A stretch of 8,617 nt of DNA, taken from positions 1 through 8,617 of the forward strand of contig JAJZEY010000556.1 in NCBI GenBank assembly GCA_021805585.1. Direction: 5' to 3'. The DNA is from Planctomycetota bacterium (GTDB taxonomy: Bacteria > Planctomycetota > Phycisphaerae > WQYP01). The translations under genes were made by a program, and so were the position numbers. The notes under the pieces are model-generated. The model was not told the origin of the DNA and made no database searches. It saw nothing but the letters and a program-made list of their open reading frames with translations. This document shows, one piece after another, positions 1 to 5,725 of this stretch. The stretch's first letter is position 1. Each line of letters opens with the position of its first letter.

Positions 1-252
1 GGCGTAAAGCCTGGTCTTTATCAGTTTGTGTTTAATGCAAAAACCGGCAAGCTGGAAGGTTTGCGGCCGGTACGTCTGATGCATCCAAAACACCATGGCT
101 GGATGAAGGGCAACATGCACGGGCGCATGATGGGCCACGGCATGTGGATGCACGGCAAGCATGGCAAGCACTATGGCATGTGGCATACACATGGCATGAA
201 AAAGCCGACCGCCAAACCGGTTGCAACGCCGGCCACCACCCAGCCGGCCTGA
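1..252 (+). CDS. 3' end of a gene for a protein with a His/Met-rich tail (partial)
   Basis: The frame is open from the first base and ends at TGA 250-252, so only the last 83 residues are visible and the start lies outside the window. The first residues (GVKPGLYQFVFNAKTGKL) look like the end of a folded, beta-type domain. From about residue 27 the chain becomes a low-complexity tail of some 43 residues with about 10 His, 9 Met, many Gly and Lys and several Trp (for example MHGRMMGHGMWMHGKHGKHY). It closes with a Lys/Pro/Thr/Ala stretch. Such His/Met spacing is typical of stretches that bind copper, nickel or similar soft metals, but no known family could be recognised and metal binding is inference. 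The gene is followed by an intrinsic terminator, so it ends its transcription unit. The compositional bias fits a real coding end, and no competing frame is plausible. Confidence 0.75.
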   Translation, partial: GVKPGLYQFVFNAKTGKLEGLRPVRLMHPKHHGWMKGNMHGRMMGHGMWMHGKHGKHYGMWHTHGMKKPTAKPVATPATTQPA

Positions 253-297
253 AACAGGCGCGACAGCGCACAATGTTGATTCCCAAAGAATTTTCAT

Positions 298-336
298 AAC
301 CCCGGACGGGCGAAAGCTTTTCCGGGGTTTTTCTTT
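298..336 (+). terminator. Rho-independent terminator after the His/Met-rich gene
   Basis: AACCCCGGA (298-306) pairs perfectly with TCCGGGGTT (321-329) around a 14-nt loop, and the right arm runs into TTTTTCTTTT. It lies 46 bp after the stop codon at 252 and separates that gene from nuoH. Confidence 0.85.
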
Positions 337-370
337 TGTGGGCAAAGTGATTGTCATTTGTCGCCCCCCA

Positions 371-390
371 GGCGTTGCTGCGGCAACGCC
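371..390 (+). other. Perfect 8-bp stem-loop in the nuoH upstream region
   Basis: GGCGTTGC (371-378) and GCAACGCC (383-390) form a perfect stem with a four-base TGCG loop. No T-run follows, so it is not an intrinsic terminator. It sits in the 279-bp gap (337-615) between the upstream terminator and nuoH. The gap also holds a Shine-Dalgarno-like GGAGG at 512-516 with no ATG within reach. I see no convincing promoter there, only weak candidates such as TATTAT at 504-509. The role of the hairpin is unknown; it may be part of the nuoH leader or a protein-binding site. Confidence 0.4.
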
Positions 391-615
391 AGAGCAGGAG
401 TTTGGAGAGAGTAGAGATTTGAGCGACTTGCAGGCTGAGGTTCCTGGTGGGTACAAAATATTACCGAATCGCGGCCTGGCGCTTTGTTGCGCCTGCAAAT
501 CAGTATTATACGGAGGGCCAGGGGGCTAAGGGCTTGTACCGCCATCGCTTTAGGCTATTATTACCGGCTGGTTTTATGGACCGCGGTTTTGTTTACCGGG
601 AGCTGGTGCGACATT

Positions 616-1896
616 ATGGTTGGTGTATTCTTAGCCCATTTGATTTTCGCCTTGGCCATGCTGGGCATGGTCACTGGAATCATTGCGTATCTGATTCTTC
701 TGGAACGTAAAACGGCCGCCTGGATTCAGGACCGCATCGGTCCAAACCGGGTAGGGCCACAGGGGCTGCTTCAACCGCTGGCGGATGGTGTGAAATTCAT
801 TCTGAAGGAAGAATTCATGCCGCTGCATGCGGATAAGGTGATGTTCATTCTGGCGCCGATTATTATTATCGCGCCGGCGTTATGCGGTTTTGCCGTCATA
901 CCATGGGGCGGCGACCTTGCGGCGGGCACGGCGTTGCCAAAATTTCTGGGCGGCTGGGCATTCCCTCATAAGTTTCATGTCATGGTGGCCAATCCGCAGA
1001 TCGGAGTGCTGTTTGTCATCGCCATGGCATCGCTATCCGTTTACGGCGTGGTGCTGGCGGGCTGGGCATCGGGCAGCAAATACAGCTTTCTGGGCGGCCT
1101 GCGTGCCACCGCACAAATGATCAGCTATGAAATTCCGATGGCTCTATCCCTGCTATCGGTGGCGGTGGTGGCCGGCACACTGCGTCTTGGCCCAATTACC
1201 AACGATCAGGCGACCTATTTTTCGTCGGTGAGTTTTCTCCCGGCCTGGAACGTATTCAGCCAGCCGGTGGCATTTCTGCTGTTTGTGGCCTGCATTTTTG
1301 CGGAATCAAACCGTACTCCGTTTGATCTTGCGGAATGTGAGCAGGAGCTTGTTGGCGGATATCATACCGAATATTCATCCATGAAATTCGCCCTGTTTTT
1401 TCTGGCGGAATATTCCGCCATGATCACCGGATCCGCGGTGGCGGTGGCGTTGTTTCTGGGGGGGTGGCATCTGCCCTGGCTCGACCAGCTTCTGTACCAC
1501 GGCGCACAGCCGGTGGCCACGGGCTGGCTGGGCATGATTCTTAAATTTGTTGTGTTCTGGGGCAAGGTGATTGCGTTCCTGTTCTTTTACATGTGGGTTC
1601 GCTGGACTCTGCCGCGGTTCCGTTTTGACCAGCTTATGAATCTGGCGTGGCGCGGCATGATTCCGCTTTCACTGGCGACATTCGTGATGGCGGCGGTTTT
1701 TGTATACCTGCGGCAGGAAGGAATTGTGGAACACCGCGGCTGGCTGCTGCTGGGCAATATCTGCCTGATTGGGATCATGTTTGTGGTTACCGAATTGCGG
1801 CCGGCACAGTCGGGCAACCGCCGAATGCCGGTGCTTAACAGCCGTTACAATCCGATTCCTCCAACCGTGGCATCGGGTGCGGAATCGGCGGCCTGA
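616..1896 (+). CDS. nuoH: NADH-quinone oxidoreductase subunit H (complex I membrane subunit)
   Basis: NuoH is the integral membrane subunit at the join between the peripheral and membrane arms of respiratory complex I and helps form the quinone-binding chamber. The 426-residue product begins with a membrane helix and continues with ERKTAAWIQDRIGPNRVGPQ (residues 30-49), a family signature. Residues 228-253 form the acidic quinone-loop signature: FAESNRTPFDLAE, then CEQELV, then GGYHTEY, with Glu240, 242 and 244. After this comes FALFFLAEY and several more hydrophobic segments, about eight in all. The length is within the family range. I chose ATG 616 because the family usually starts just before the first helix. 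GGGAG at 598-602 lies upstream at a rather long 13-nt spacing. The frame stays open further upstream, but those residues do not look like NuoH. No other nuo gene is in the window, and glyS follows after 198 bp. Confidence 0.95.
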   Translation: MVGVFLAHLIFALAMLGMVTGIIAYLILLERKTAAWIQDRIGPNRVGPQGLLQPLADGVKFILKEEFMPLHADKVMFILAPIIIIAPALCGFAVIPWGGDLAAGTALPKFLGGWAFPHKFHVMVANPQIGVLFVIAMASLSVYGVVLAGWASGSKYSFLGGLRATAQMISYEIPMALSLLSVAVVAGTLRLGPITNDQATYFSSVSFLPAWNVFSQPVAFLLFVACIFAESNRTPFDLAECEQELVGGYHTEYSSMKFALFFLAEYSAMITGSAVAVALFLGGWHLPWLDQLLYHGAQPVATGWLGMILKFVVFWGKVIAFLFFYMWVRWTLPRFRFDQLMNLAWRGMIPLSLATFVMAAVFVYLRQEGIVEHRGWLLLGNICLIGIMFVVTELRPAQSGNRRMPVLNSRYNPIPPTVASGAESAA

Positions 1897-1996
1897 TAGC
1901 GATTGCAACCTGCGGCGACAAAACCGCTGTTTTACCGTCGTAAACGCAGCCGGTGGCACCGGTGAGTCCGCGCAGTGGCGGGCGGTTTGGCCCGGC

Positions 1997-2017
1997 CGGC
2001 GAAAGTTTCCGCCGTTT
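1997..2017 (+). terminator. Weak stem-loop between nuoH and glyS
   Basis: CGGCG (1997-2001) pairs with CGCCG (2010-2014) around an 8-nt loop and is followed by TTT and then AGAATTT. The stem is short and the T-run poor, so it is a weak terminator candidate or merely chance. The rest of the 1897-2094 gap is GC-rich. It holds another small hairpin (CCGGT 1950-1954 with ACCGG 1958-1962) and a TAGAAT (2017-2022) without a good -35 partner. Confidence 0.25.
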
Positions 2018-2094
2018 AGAATTTGCATAAACCCGTTCATCGGGATGCGGTCCGCAGGAAGAAGGCGGCGCGTACCGGATAAAAAAGGAAAATC

Positions 2095-3765
2095 ATGTCA
2101 ACACCCGACAGTAACGCGGTGCCGGTCAATACCGCTTCAAAAATGGACAAATTAGTGGCGCTTTGCCGACGCCGTGGATTCATTTTTCAATCCTCTGAAA
2201 TCTACGGCGGCATAAACGGGTTCTGGGATTACGGCCCGCTGGGTGTGGAGCTAAAGCGAAATCTGAAGGACGCCTGGTGGCGCGATATTGTGCGCTGCGC
2301 TCCGAACGGTCCGGACGGCAAACCGGTGGACATTGTCGGGCTGGATTGCACCATTATTATGAATCGAAAAGTCTGGGAGGCTTCGGGCCACGCGAGTGGA
2401 TTCAACGACCCGATGGTGGACGACCGTGAAAGCAAACAGCGTTTCCGCGCTGACCAGCTTTTTGGTTTGTACGTCGGGCCGCACAGCGGCGATGCGCTGG
2501 CGGACCGTGCGGCACTGCTGGCGGGAATTGCCGCGGGAGCGGCACCAGTGATTACCGTGATTGCCTCGACCAGCGGCGAAGCCGCGGAAGTAATGGAAAA
2601 GCAGGGAAAAAAGAATTTAAAGGAACGGAATGTGCCGCTGCAAATCAGTGAAATTGCCGCGGATTTTGTTCTGCTGAAGGAACGTGGCGAGCTGCGGACC
2701 GGCCTTCTGGCCCCGGTCGCCGCGGAGCTGTTGCGACTGCGTCCAATGGAAATTCCCTCGCCATTTACGCAGAAGCTGGGGGTATTAACTGAACCACGGC
2801 AATTTAATCTGATGTTCCAGACGCACACGGGCGCGATTCAGGATGAAAGTTCCATGACCTATCTGCGGCCGGAAACGGCGCAGGGCATTTTCGCGAATTT
2901 CCGCAATGTTACCGATACCAGCCGGGTGAAAATTCCGTTTGGCATCGCCCAAATCGGCAAAGCGTTCCGGAATGAGGTTACGCCGCGGAACTTTACGTTC
3001 AGGTCTCGTGAGTTTGAACAGATGGAAATCGAATTTTTCATTCATCCTTCGCAGGCCGCCGAATGGTATGCGTTCTGGCGTGACAGCCGTTTCAAGTGGT
3101 GGCAGTCGATCGGGTTAACCAGTGAAAATCTGCAACTGCGCGAACATGATCGTGATGAACTCGCCCATTATGCGCGCGATGGGGCGGGCACCAGCGATAT
3201 TGAATATCGGTTTCCATTTACCGCGCCGGGCTTTGGCGAACTTGAAGGCGTGGCCCACCGGACGGATTTTGATTTGCGGCAGCACGCGCAATTTTCCGGA
3301 ATTGGGGACAAGCTCAAATATTTTGATCAGCAGCGAAACGAACGCTATTTTCCGCACGTCATTGAACCTTCGGCGGGGGCCGATCGCGGCACGTTGGCGG
3401 TTTTGTGTGAAGCCTATCACGATGATGCAGCGCGTCCAAGTGGCGTGGTCATGAAATTTCACCCGCGCATGGCTCCGATAAAAGCGGCTATATTTCCACT
3501 TGTGGATAAGGACGGAATGCCGGAAATTGCCGAAAATATTTTCAACGATCTTCGCAAAACCTGGAATGTGGAAATGGATGTCAAACAGAACATTGGCAAG
3601 CGGTACGCCCGCATGGATGAGGCGGGCACGCCATTTTGCTTTACCGTGGATACACAAACATTAACCGATCAAACACTGACCGTGCGGCACCGCGATACAT
3701 TGGCGCAGGAACGAATTGGGGCGAGCCAAATTAGACATTTTTTGGCAGAAAAAATTAGCCTGTAA
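2095..3765 (+). CDS. glyS: Glycyl-tRNA synthetase, dimeric (class II) type
   Basis: This enzyme charges tRNA-Gly with glycine using ATP in the cytoplasm. The 556-residue product has the class II core. It begins with an N-terminal block (SSEIYGGINGFWDYGPLG, residues 33-50) and the RPETAQGIF block (258-266). Motif 2 follows (FRNEVTPRNFTFRSREFEQM, 291-310), then the TDFDLRQH region (390-397) and motif 3 (IEPSAGADRGTL, 423-434). An anticodon-binding domain starts near PIKAAIFPLV (461-470) and carries GKRYARMDEAGTPF (501-514). It is longer than the roughly 460 to 510 residues I recall for bacterial members. The extra length lies between residues about 125 and 232, an Ala-rich then charged stretch. 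Where relatives often carry a CxxC after DPMVD and a CPxCG before the LTEPRQFN block, this protein has no cysteine, so the zinc site appears lost. ATG 2095 is preceded by AAGGA (2085-2089) at good spacing. Confidence 0.96.
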   Translation: MSTPDSNAVPVNTASKMDKLVALCRRRGFIFQSSEIYGGINGFWDYGPLGVELKRNLKDAWWRDIVRCAPNGPDGKPVDIVGLDCTIIMNRKVWEASGHASGFNDPMVDDRESKQRFRADQLFGLYVGPHSGDALADRAALLAGIAAGAAPVITVIASTSGEAAEVMEKQGKKNLKERNVPLQISEIAADFVLLKERGELRTGLLAPVAAELLRLRPMEIPSPFTQKLGVLTEPRQFNLMFQTHTGAIQDESSMTYLRPETAQGIFANFRNVTDTSRVKIPFGIAQIGKAFRNEVTPRNFTFRSREFEQMEIEFFIHPSQAAEWYAFWRDSRFKWWQSIGLTSENLQLREHDRDELAHYARDGAGTSDIEYRFPFTAPGFGELEGVAHRTDFDLRQHAQFSGIGDKLKYFDQQRNERYFPHVIEPSAGADRGTLAVLCEAYHDDAARPSGVVMKFHPRMAPIKAAIFPLVDKDGMPEIAENIFNDLRKTWNVEMDVKQNIGKRYARMDEAGTPFCFTVDTQTLTDQTLTVRHRDTLAQERIGASQIRHFLAEKISL

Positions 3766-3842
3766 ATTTTATGTAAGTCTTTTATTAATATAGTGTTACA
3801 CCAACAATACAGAATAAAAGTTAAAATAATTTTGTAAATTGG

Positions 3843-3870
3843 TTGAAGTTTTTGGAATAGAGGATACGAT
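3843..3870 (+). promoter_or_regulatory. Weak sigma-70-like promoter candidate upstream of the 3946-3986 terminator
   Basis: TTGAAG (3843-3848; 4 of 6 consensus) and TACGAT (3865-3870; 4 of 6) are separated by 16 bp inside an AT-rich stretch. The pair faces the strong terminator and would start an RNA near 3877. In AT-rich DNA such pairs arise by chance, so this rests mainly on its position. Confidence 0.25.
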
Positions 3871-3876
3871 ATTTAG

Positions 3877-3986
3877 TGCATAGGAAATGTGACCCGGTTC
3901 TTAAACCCGGTTTGTCATAGATGATCTTGCTCTCTCTCTCCCTCCCCAGGCTGGCGTTCCTTCGGGCCGCCAGCCTGGTTTTTTTT
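3877..3986 (+). ncRNA. Candidate small RNA or long glyS 3' UTR with CU-rich tract
   Basis: The interval has no plausible protein gene but has the form of a small RNA. A hairpin can form near 3891-3916 (TGAC with GTCA outside, CCGGTT with AACCCGG inside, one bulge). It is followed by an unpaired polypyrimidine tract (3930-3947, CT repeats then CCCTCCCC) and a strong intrinsic terminator. The tract contains CCUCC, the same sequence as the anti-Shine-Dalgarno of 16S rRNA, so an RNA from here could in principle block purine-rich ribosome binding sites. The alternative is that it is only the 3' UTR of glyS, whose stop lies 180 bp before the terminator stem. Existence as a separate RNA and any target are inference. 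Confidence 0.3.
3946..3986 (+). terminator. Very strong Rho-independent terminator
   Basis: CCAGGCTGGCG (3946-3956) pairs perfectly with CGCCAGCCTGG (3968-3978), an 11-bp GC-rich stem with an 11-nt loop, followed directly by eight T (3979-3986). The T-run is only on the right, so it works on plus-strand transcripts: glyS, or a small RNA starting after glyS. Confidence 0.92.
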
Positions 3987-4280
3987 GCTTCCGAATTTAT
4001 TGGCAGTACCGCATATCGTGGGCAGGCGTGGCCTGTTTATCGCATAAGCGAACTTTTTACAAAACCGGCGTTCATGCGTATTTGCTGTTTTGTTCCCCGC
4101 TTCCCCGCGTTTTAACACCGCGACATGCAAGACCATTCAGGTTTTGCAAATAAGCGGTTGACACCGCTAGCTTTATTGTAATGCGCGGGTATGAATTTAA
4201 TTGCAAGACAGGCAGAACTTTTTTACTACCACACCAATGTGAACTAAACATTTTAATTAGCGAATATTAATTCTAATGGA
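3987..4280. other. Intergenic region between convergent genes, no gene seen
   Basis: This stretch separates the rightward glyS unit from the leftward hydrolase gene. Together with 3766-3945 it makes a 515-bp gap. I see no credible coding frame on either strand and no tRNA-like fold. A perfect TTGACA occurs at 4158-4163, but no acceptable -10 follows at 16-18 bp. The last 110 bp are AT-rich with small inverted repeats such as GAAT-ATTA-ATTC (4262-4273). Confidence 0.6.
4153..4168 (-). terminator. Weak terminator-like hairpin downstream of the hydrolase gene
   Basis: Read on the minus strand, AGCGGT-gtca-ACCGCT forms a 6-bp stem followed by TATTTGC. It is the best hairpin in the 140 bp after the hydrolase stop, but it is 113 bp away and the T-run is broken, so termination is only a possibility. 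Confidence 0.2.
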
Positions 4281-5234
4281 TTACCGTAAAAAATCCAAAA
4301 CAAGCCGCGCAACGCGTTGGGGTGATTCCTCATGCGGCAAATGCGATAATTCCGGCAAACCGGCATACCGGCGATTCGGCAGAAGTTCAGCCAGTCGGCG
4401 ACCGGCATCGGCGGCAAGCAGTCGGTCCAGTTCGCCCCAGATTACCAGCGTCGGCTGGGCGAATTTTGATACCTGGGCCAAATAGCGGCCCACATCCGCA
4501 TCCCTTCGGGGCAGGTGACGTATCGTATCCATCAGTTTCATGCGGTTGGAACGGGAGGCCATTGTGTCGCCATATATTTGTAGAAGCTCCGGATCCGCCG
4601 TTGCCGGGCTTGCGTAGCCAATATTGACGACGCCCCGCACCATTTGGTCCGCGGGCGTCATGCCCATAACCAGTTCGCCAATAATCGGGAAACCGACCAG
4701 CCGATAGAAGCGCGGCAACGGCTGGGGAAAAATGGCCGGGTTCAGCACGACAATGCGATTAAAAAGCAAGGGCTTCATGGTGGCGGCAAGCAGGCTTATT
4801 CCTCCGCCCAGGCTGGATCCGCCGATGTTCACGCTCGGCAATCCCAACGCTTCGACCAGCCGCACGGCGATGCGCGCCATGCTCGGCACAGGTATTCCAC
4901 CAGCGGGCCAGCCCTGGTCATGGGCAAAACCGTTGTAGTCCGGGAGAATCAGATCCATCGAATCTATCAGATATTCGGCTAAGCCCCGAAAAGAGGCAAT
5001 ATGCAACCCCATGCCGTGAAGCAGCAGCAATGGCGGCAACGCGCCGGCGTGGCCCCGGCCGCGGTTGGAACTTCGCAATACCTTGAAGGCAATGTCGCGG
5101 CCATCGGCCCGCAACGCATAGGTCAACCGATTGGAAACTTGGACGGACTGTGAAAAATCAAATTTTTTCGCCGGCACAAAAGGCGTGGCGAAGCGAAAAA
5201 CATCGACCGGCAAAAAATGGCGTACAAGGGACAA
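4281..5234 (-). CDS. Alpha/beta hydrolase fold enzyme, substrate unknown
   Basis: The product, 317 residues from the chosen start, has the marks of a catalytically complete alpha/beta hydrolase. There is an oxyanion-hole motif LLHGMG (residues 71-76) and a nucleophile elbow GGSSLGGG with Ser141 in G-x-S-x-G. The acid is Asp270 in WGELD, and His298 lies in ELSHLPHEESP. It lacks an obvious signal peptide or membrane anchor and is probably cytoplasmic. The substrate cannot be read from the sequence; esterase, lipase-like or C-C hydrolase roles are all possible. The frame has no ATG before the catalytic domain. I chose TTG at 5234-5232 because GGAG(AG) lies 8 nt before it and a perfect TATAAT lies about 43 bp upstream. 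Starting further up, to about 5384, would translate the 14-bp tandem repeats and is less likely. The gene is divergent from thiC and convergent with glyS. Confidence 0.85.
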   Translation of the reverse strand: MSLVRHFLPVDVFRFATPFVPAKKFDFSQSVQVSNRLTYALRADGRDIAFKVLRSSNRGRGHAGALPPLLLLHGMGLHIASFRGLAEYLIDSMDLILPDYNGFAHDQGWPAGGIPVPSMARIAVRLVEALGLPSVNIGGSSLGGGISLLAATMKPLLFNRIVVLNPAIFPQPLPRFYRLVGFPIIGELVMGMTPADQMVRGVVNIGYASPATADPELLQIYGDTMASRSNRMKLMDTIRHLPRRDADVGRYLAQVSKFAQPTLVIWGELDRLLAADAGRRLAELLPNRRYAGLPELSHLPHEESPQRVARLVLDFLR

Positions 5235-5240
5235 TGGATG

Positions 5241-5246
5241 CTCTCC
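5241..5246 (-). promoter_or_regulatory. Ribosome binding site that sets the hydrolase start
   Basis: On the minus strand GGAGAG reads from 5246 to 5241. The core GGAG ends 8 nt before the TTG at 5234. No equally good site was seen before the other in-frame TTG or GTG codons. Confidence 0.5.
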
Positions 5247-5276
5247 GATTGGCGGTGCGGAAAATTTACTCCATGC

Positions 5277-5282
5277 ATTATA
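5277..5282 (-). promoter_or_regulatory. Perfect -10 box for the hydrolase gene
   Basis: TATAAT reads on the minus strand from 5282 to 5277. The -35 region at 16-18 bp is poor (for example CAGCCG) and there is no extended TGn, so an activator or a weak promoter is possible. Transcription would start near 5270, giving a leader of about 35 nt before the TTG start. Confidence 0.4.
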
Positions 5283-5333
5283 GTTTGCCGCAACGCCGTC
5301 GGCTGCGGCCGGCGGAAAATTCTGGATGCCGCT

Positions 5334-5458
5334 TGAAAGCAATCCATGAAAGACAATCCATGAAAGACAATCCGTGAAAAGCAATCCATGGGAAGAAACC
5401 TATGAAAAGCGAGATGGAAGAAGCAAGCGGGGAGAGGCAAGCGGGGACAACAGGATGG
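5334..5458 (+). repeat. Decaying 14-bp tandem repeat array between two divergent promoters
   Basis: Nine units stay in register. The first, TGAAAGCAATCCA, is 13 bp. It is followed from 5347 by TGAAAGACAATCCA, TGAAAGACAATCCG, TGAAAAGCAATCCA, TGGGAAGAAACCTA, TGAAAAGCGAGATG, GAAGAAGCAAGCGG, GGAGAGGCAAGCGG and GGACAACAGGATGG. Units 2-4 are almost identical. Later units drift, but units 7 and 8 again share GCAAGCGGGGA at a 14-bp offset. The unit is not a multiple of three, which argues against a coding role. The top strand is purine-rich. The array ends just before the -35 box of thiC. Confidence 0.8.
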
Positions 5459-5465
5459 CGGCGGG

Positions 5466-5494
5466 CTGGCAACCGGGCCGGGGAATCGTATAAT
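5466..5494 (+). promoter_or_regulatory. Sigma-70-type promoter of thiC
   Basis: CTGGCA (5466-5471; 4 of 6 consensus) and a perfect TATAAT (5489-5494) have the ideal 17-bp spacing. The predicted start near 5501 falls just before the TPP aptamer, as expected for a riboswitch leader. Confidence 0.75.
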
Positions 5495-5503
5495 CGTTTG
5501 ATG

Positions 5504-5596
5504 TTCGCTAGGGGTGTCCGCCGGCCCGCAAAGGCCGCGGACTGAGAATAAACCCTCCGAACCTGACCCGGGTTGTACCGGCGTAGGGAATGCGAT
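5504..5596 (+). promoter_or_regulatory. TPP riboswitch (THI element) controlling thiC
   Basis: The aptamer binds thiamin pyrophosphate and shuts down thiamin synthesis genes when the cofactor is plentiful. All conserved blocks are present in order: GGGGTGTCC (5511-5519), CTGAGA (5532-5537, pyrimidine sensor), AACCCT, GAACCTGA (5559-5566) and GCGTAGGGAA (5581-5590, pyrophosphate side). P1 can close by TCGC (5505-5508) with GCGA (5592-5595). The P2/P3 side arm is a stable GC stem (5516-5531) with a CGCAAA loop and one bulged C. It lies between a good promoter and thiC, the classic target of this riboswitch class. Confidence 0.97.
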
Positions 5597-5598
5597 TC

Positions 5599-5725
5599 GC
5601 CGCCGCTGCATTTGGCGGCAGGTCTTCTGATACTTCTTTACGCGGCATAACCAATTTATCGCGGTTCCAGCGGCTACAATACACCTGCTGGATGTTACCT
5701 GTTGTCGCACTTTGAGGAGTCTGCC
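5599..5725 (+). promoter_or_regulatory. Predicted expression platform: hairpin versus SD-burying helix
   Basis: The 130-nt leader between aptamer and start codon has no T-run terminator, so control is probably at translation. GGCAGGTCTTC (5617-5627) can pair with GAGGAGTCTGCC (5714-5725) over 11 pairs, three or so of them G-U, with A5718 bulged. That helix would bury the whole Shine-Dalgarno GAGGAG (5714-5719) up to the ATG. A competing stem, GCCGCC (5599-5604) with GGCGGC (5614-5619), uses part of the same bases, so the two folds exclude each other. Which fold TPP favours cannot be read from sequence alone. Confidence 0.45.

Noticed and set aside
2229..2828. Minus-strand open frame of about 200 codons opposite glyS
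   Set aside because: It is the shadow of the conserved GlyRS frame; its translation is Ser/Arg-rich without family features.
3891..3916. tRNA or T-arm-like fold in the gap after glyS
   Set aside because: The hairpin lacks the GGTTCGAATCC-type T arm and no cloverleaf or CCA end can be drawn.
3921..4115. Small plus-strand frame of 64 codons after glyS
   Set aside because: It is translated straight through the strong terminator hairpin and T-run and has no ribosome binding site of note.
4158..4184. Perfect TTGACA as a promoter
   Set aside because: No acceptable -10 lies at 16-18 bp (TAATGC at 15 bp is poor), no gene follows on this strand, and the hexamer is part of a small inverted repeat.
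5334..5458. CRISPR array
   Set aside because: The units are 14 bp and abut directly with no unique spacers, so this is a simple tandem repeat.
5675..5680. TACAAT as a second thiC promoter downstream of the riboswitch
   Set aside because: No -35 of quality lies at 16-18 bp upstream, and a promoter there would bypass the aptamer.
5123..5710. Minus-strand open frame of 195 codons across the thiC leader
   Set aside because: It covers the TPP riboswitch, the thiC promoter and the tandem repeats in antisense and overlaps the hydrolase in another frame. The translation has no family features.
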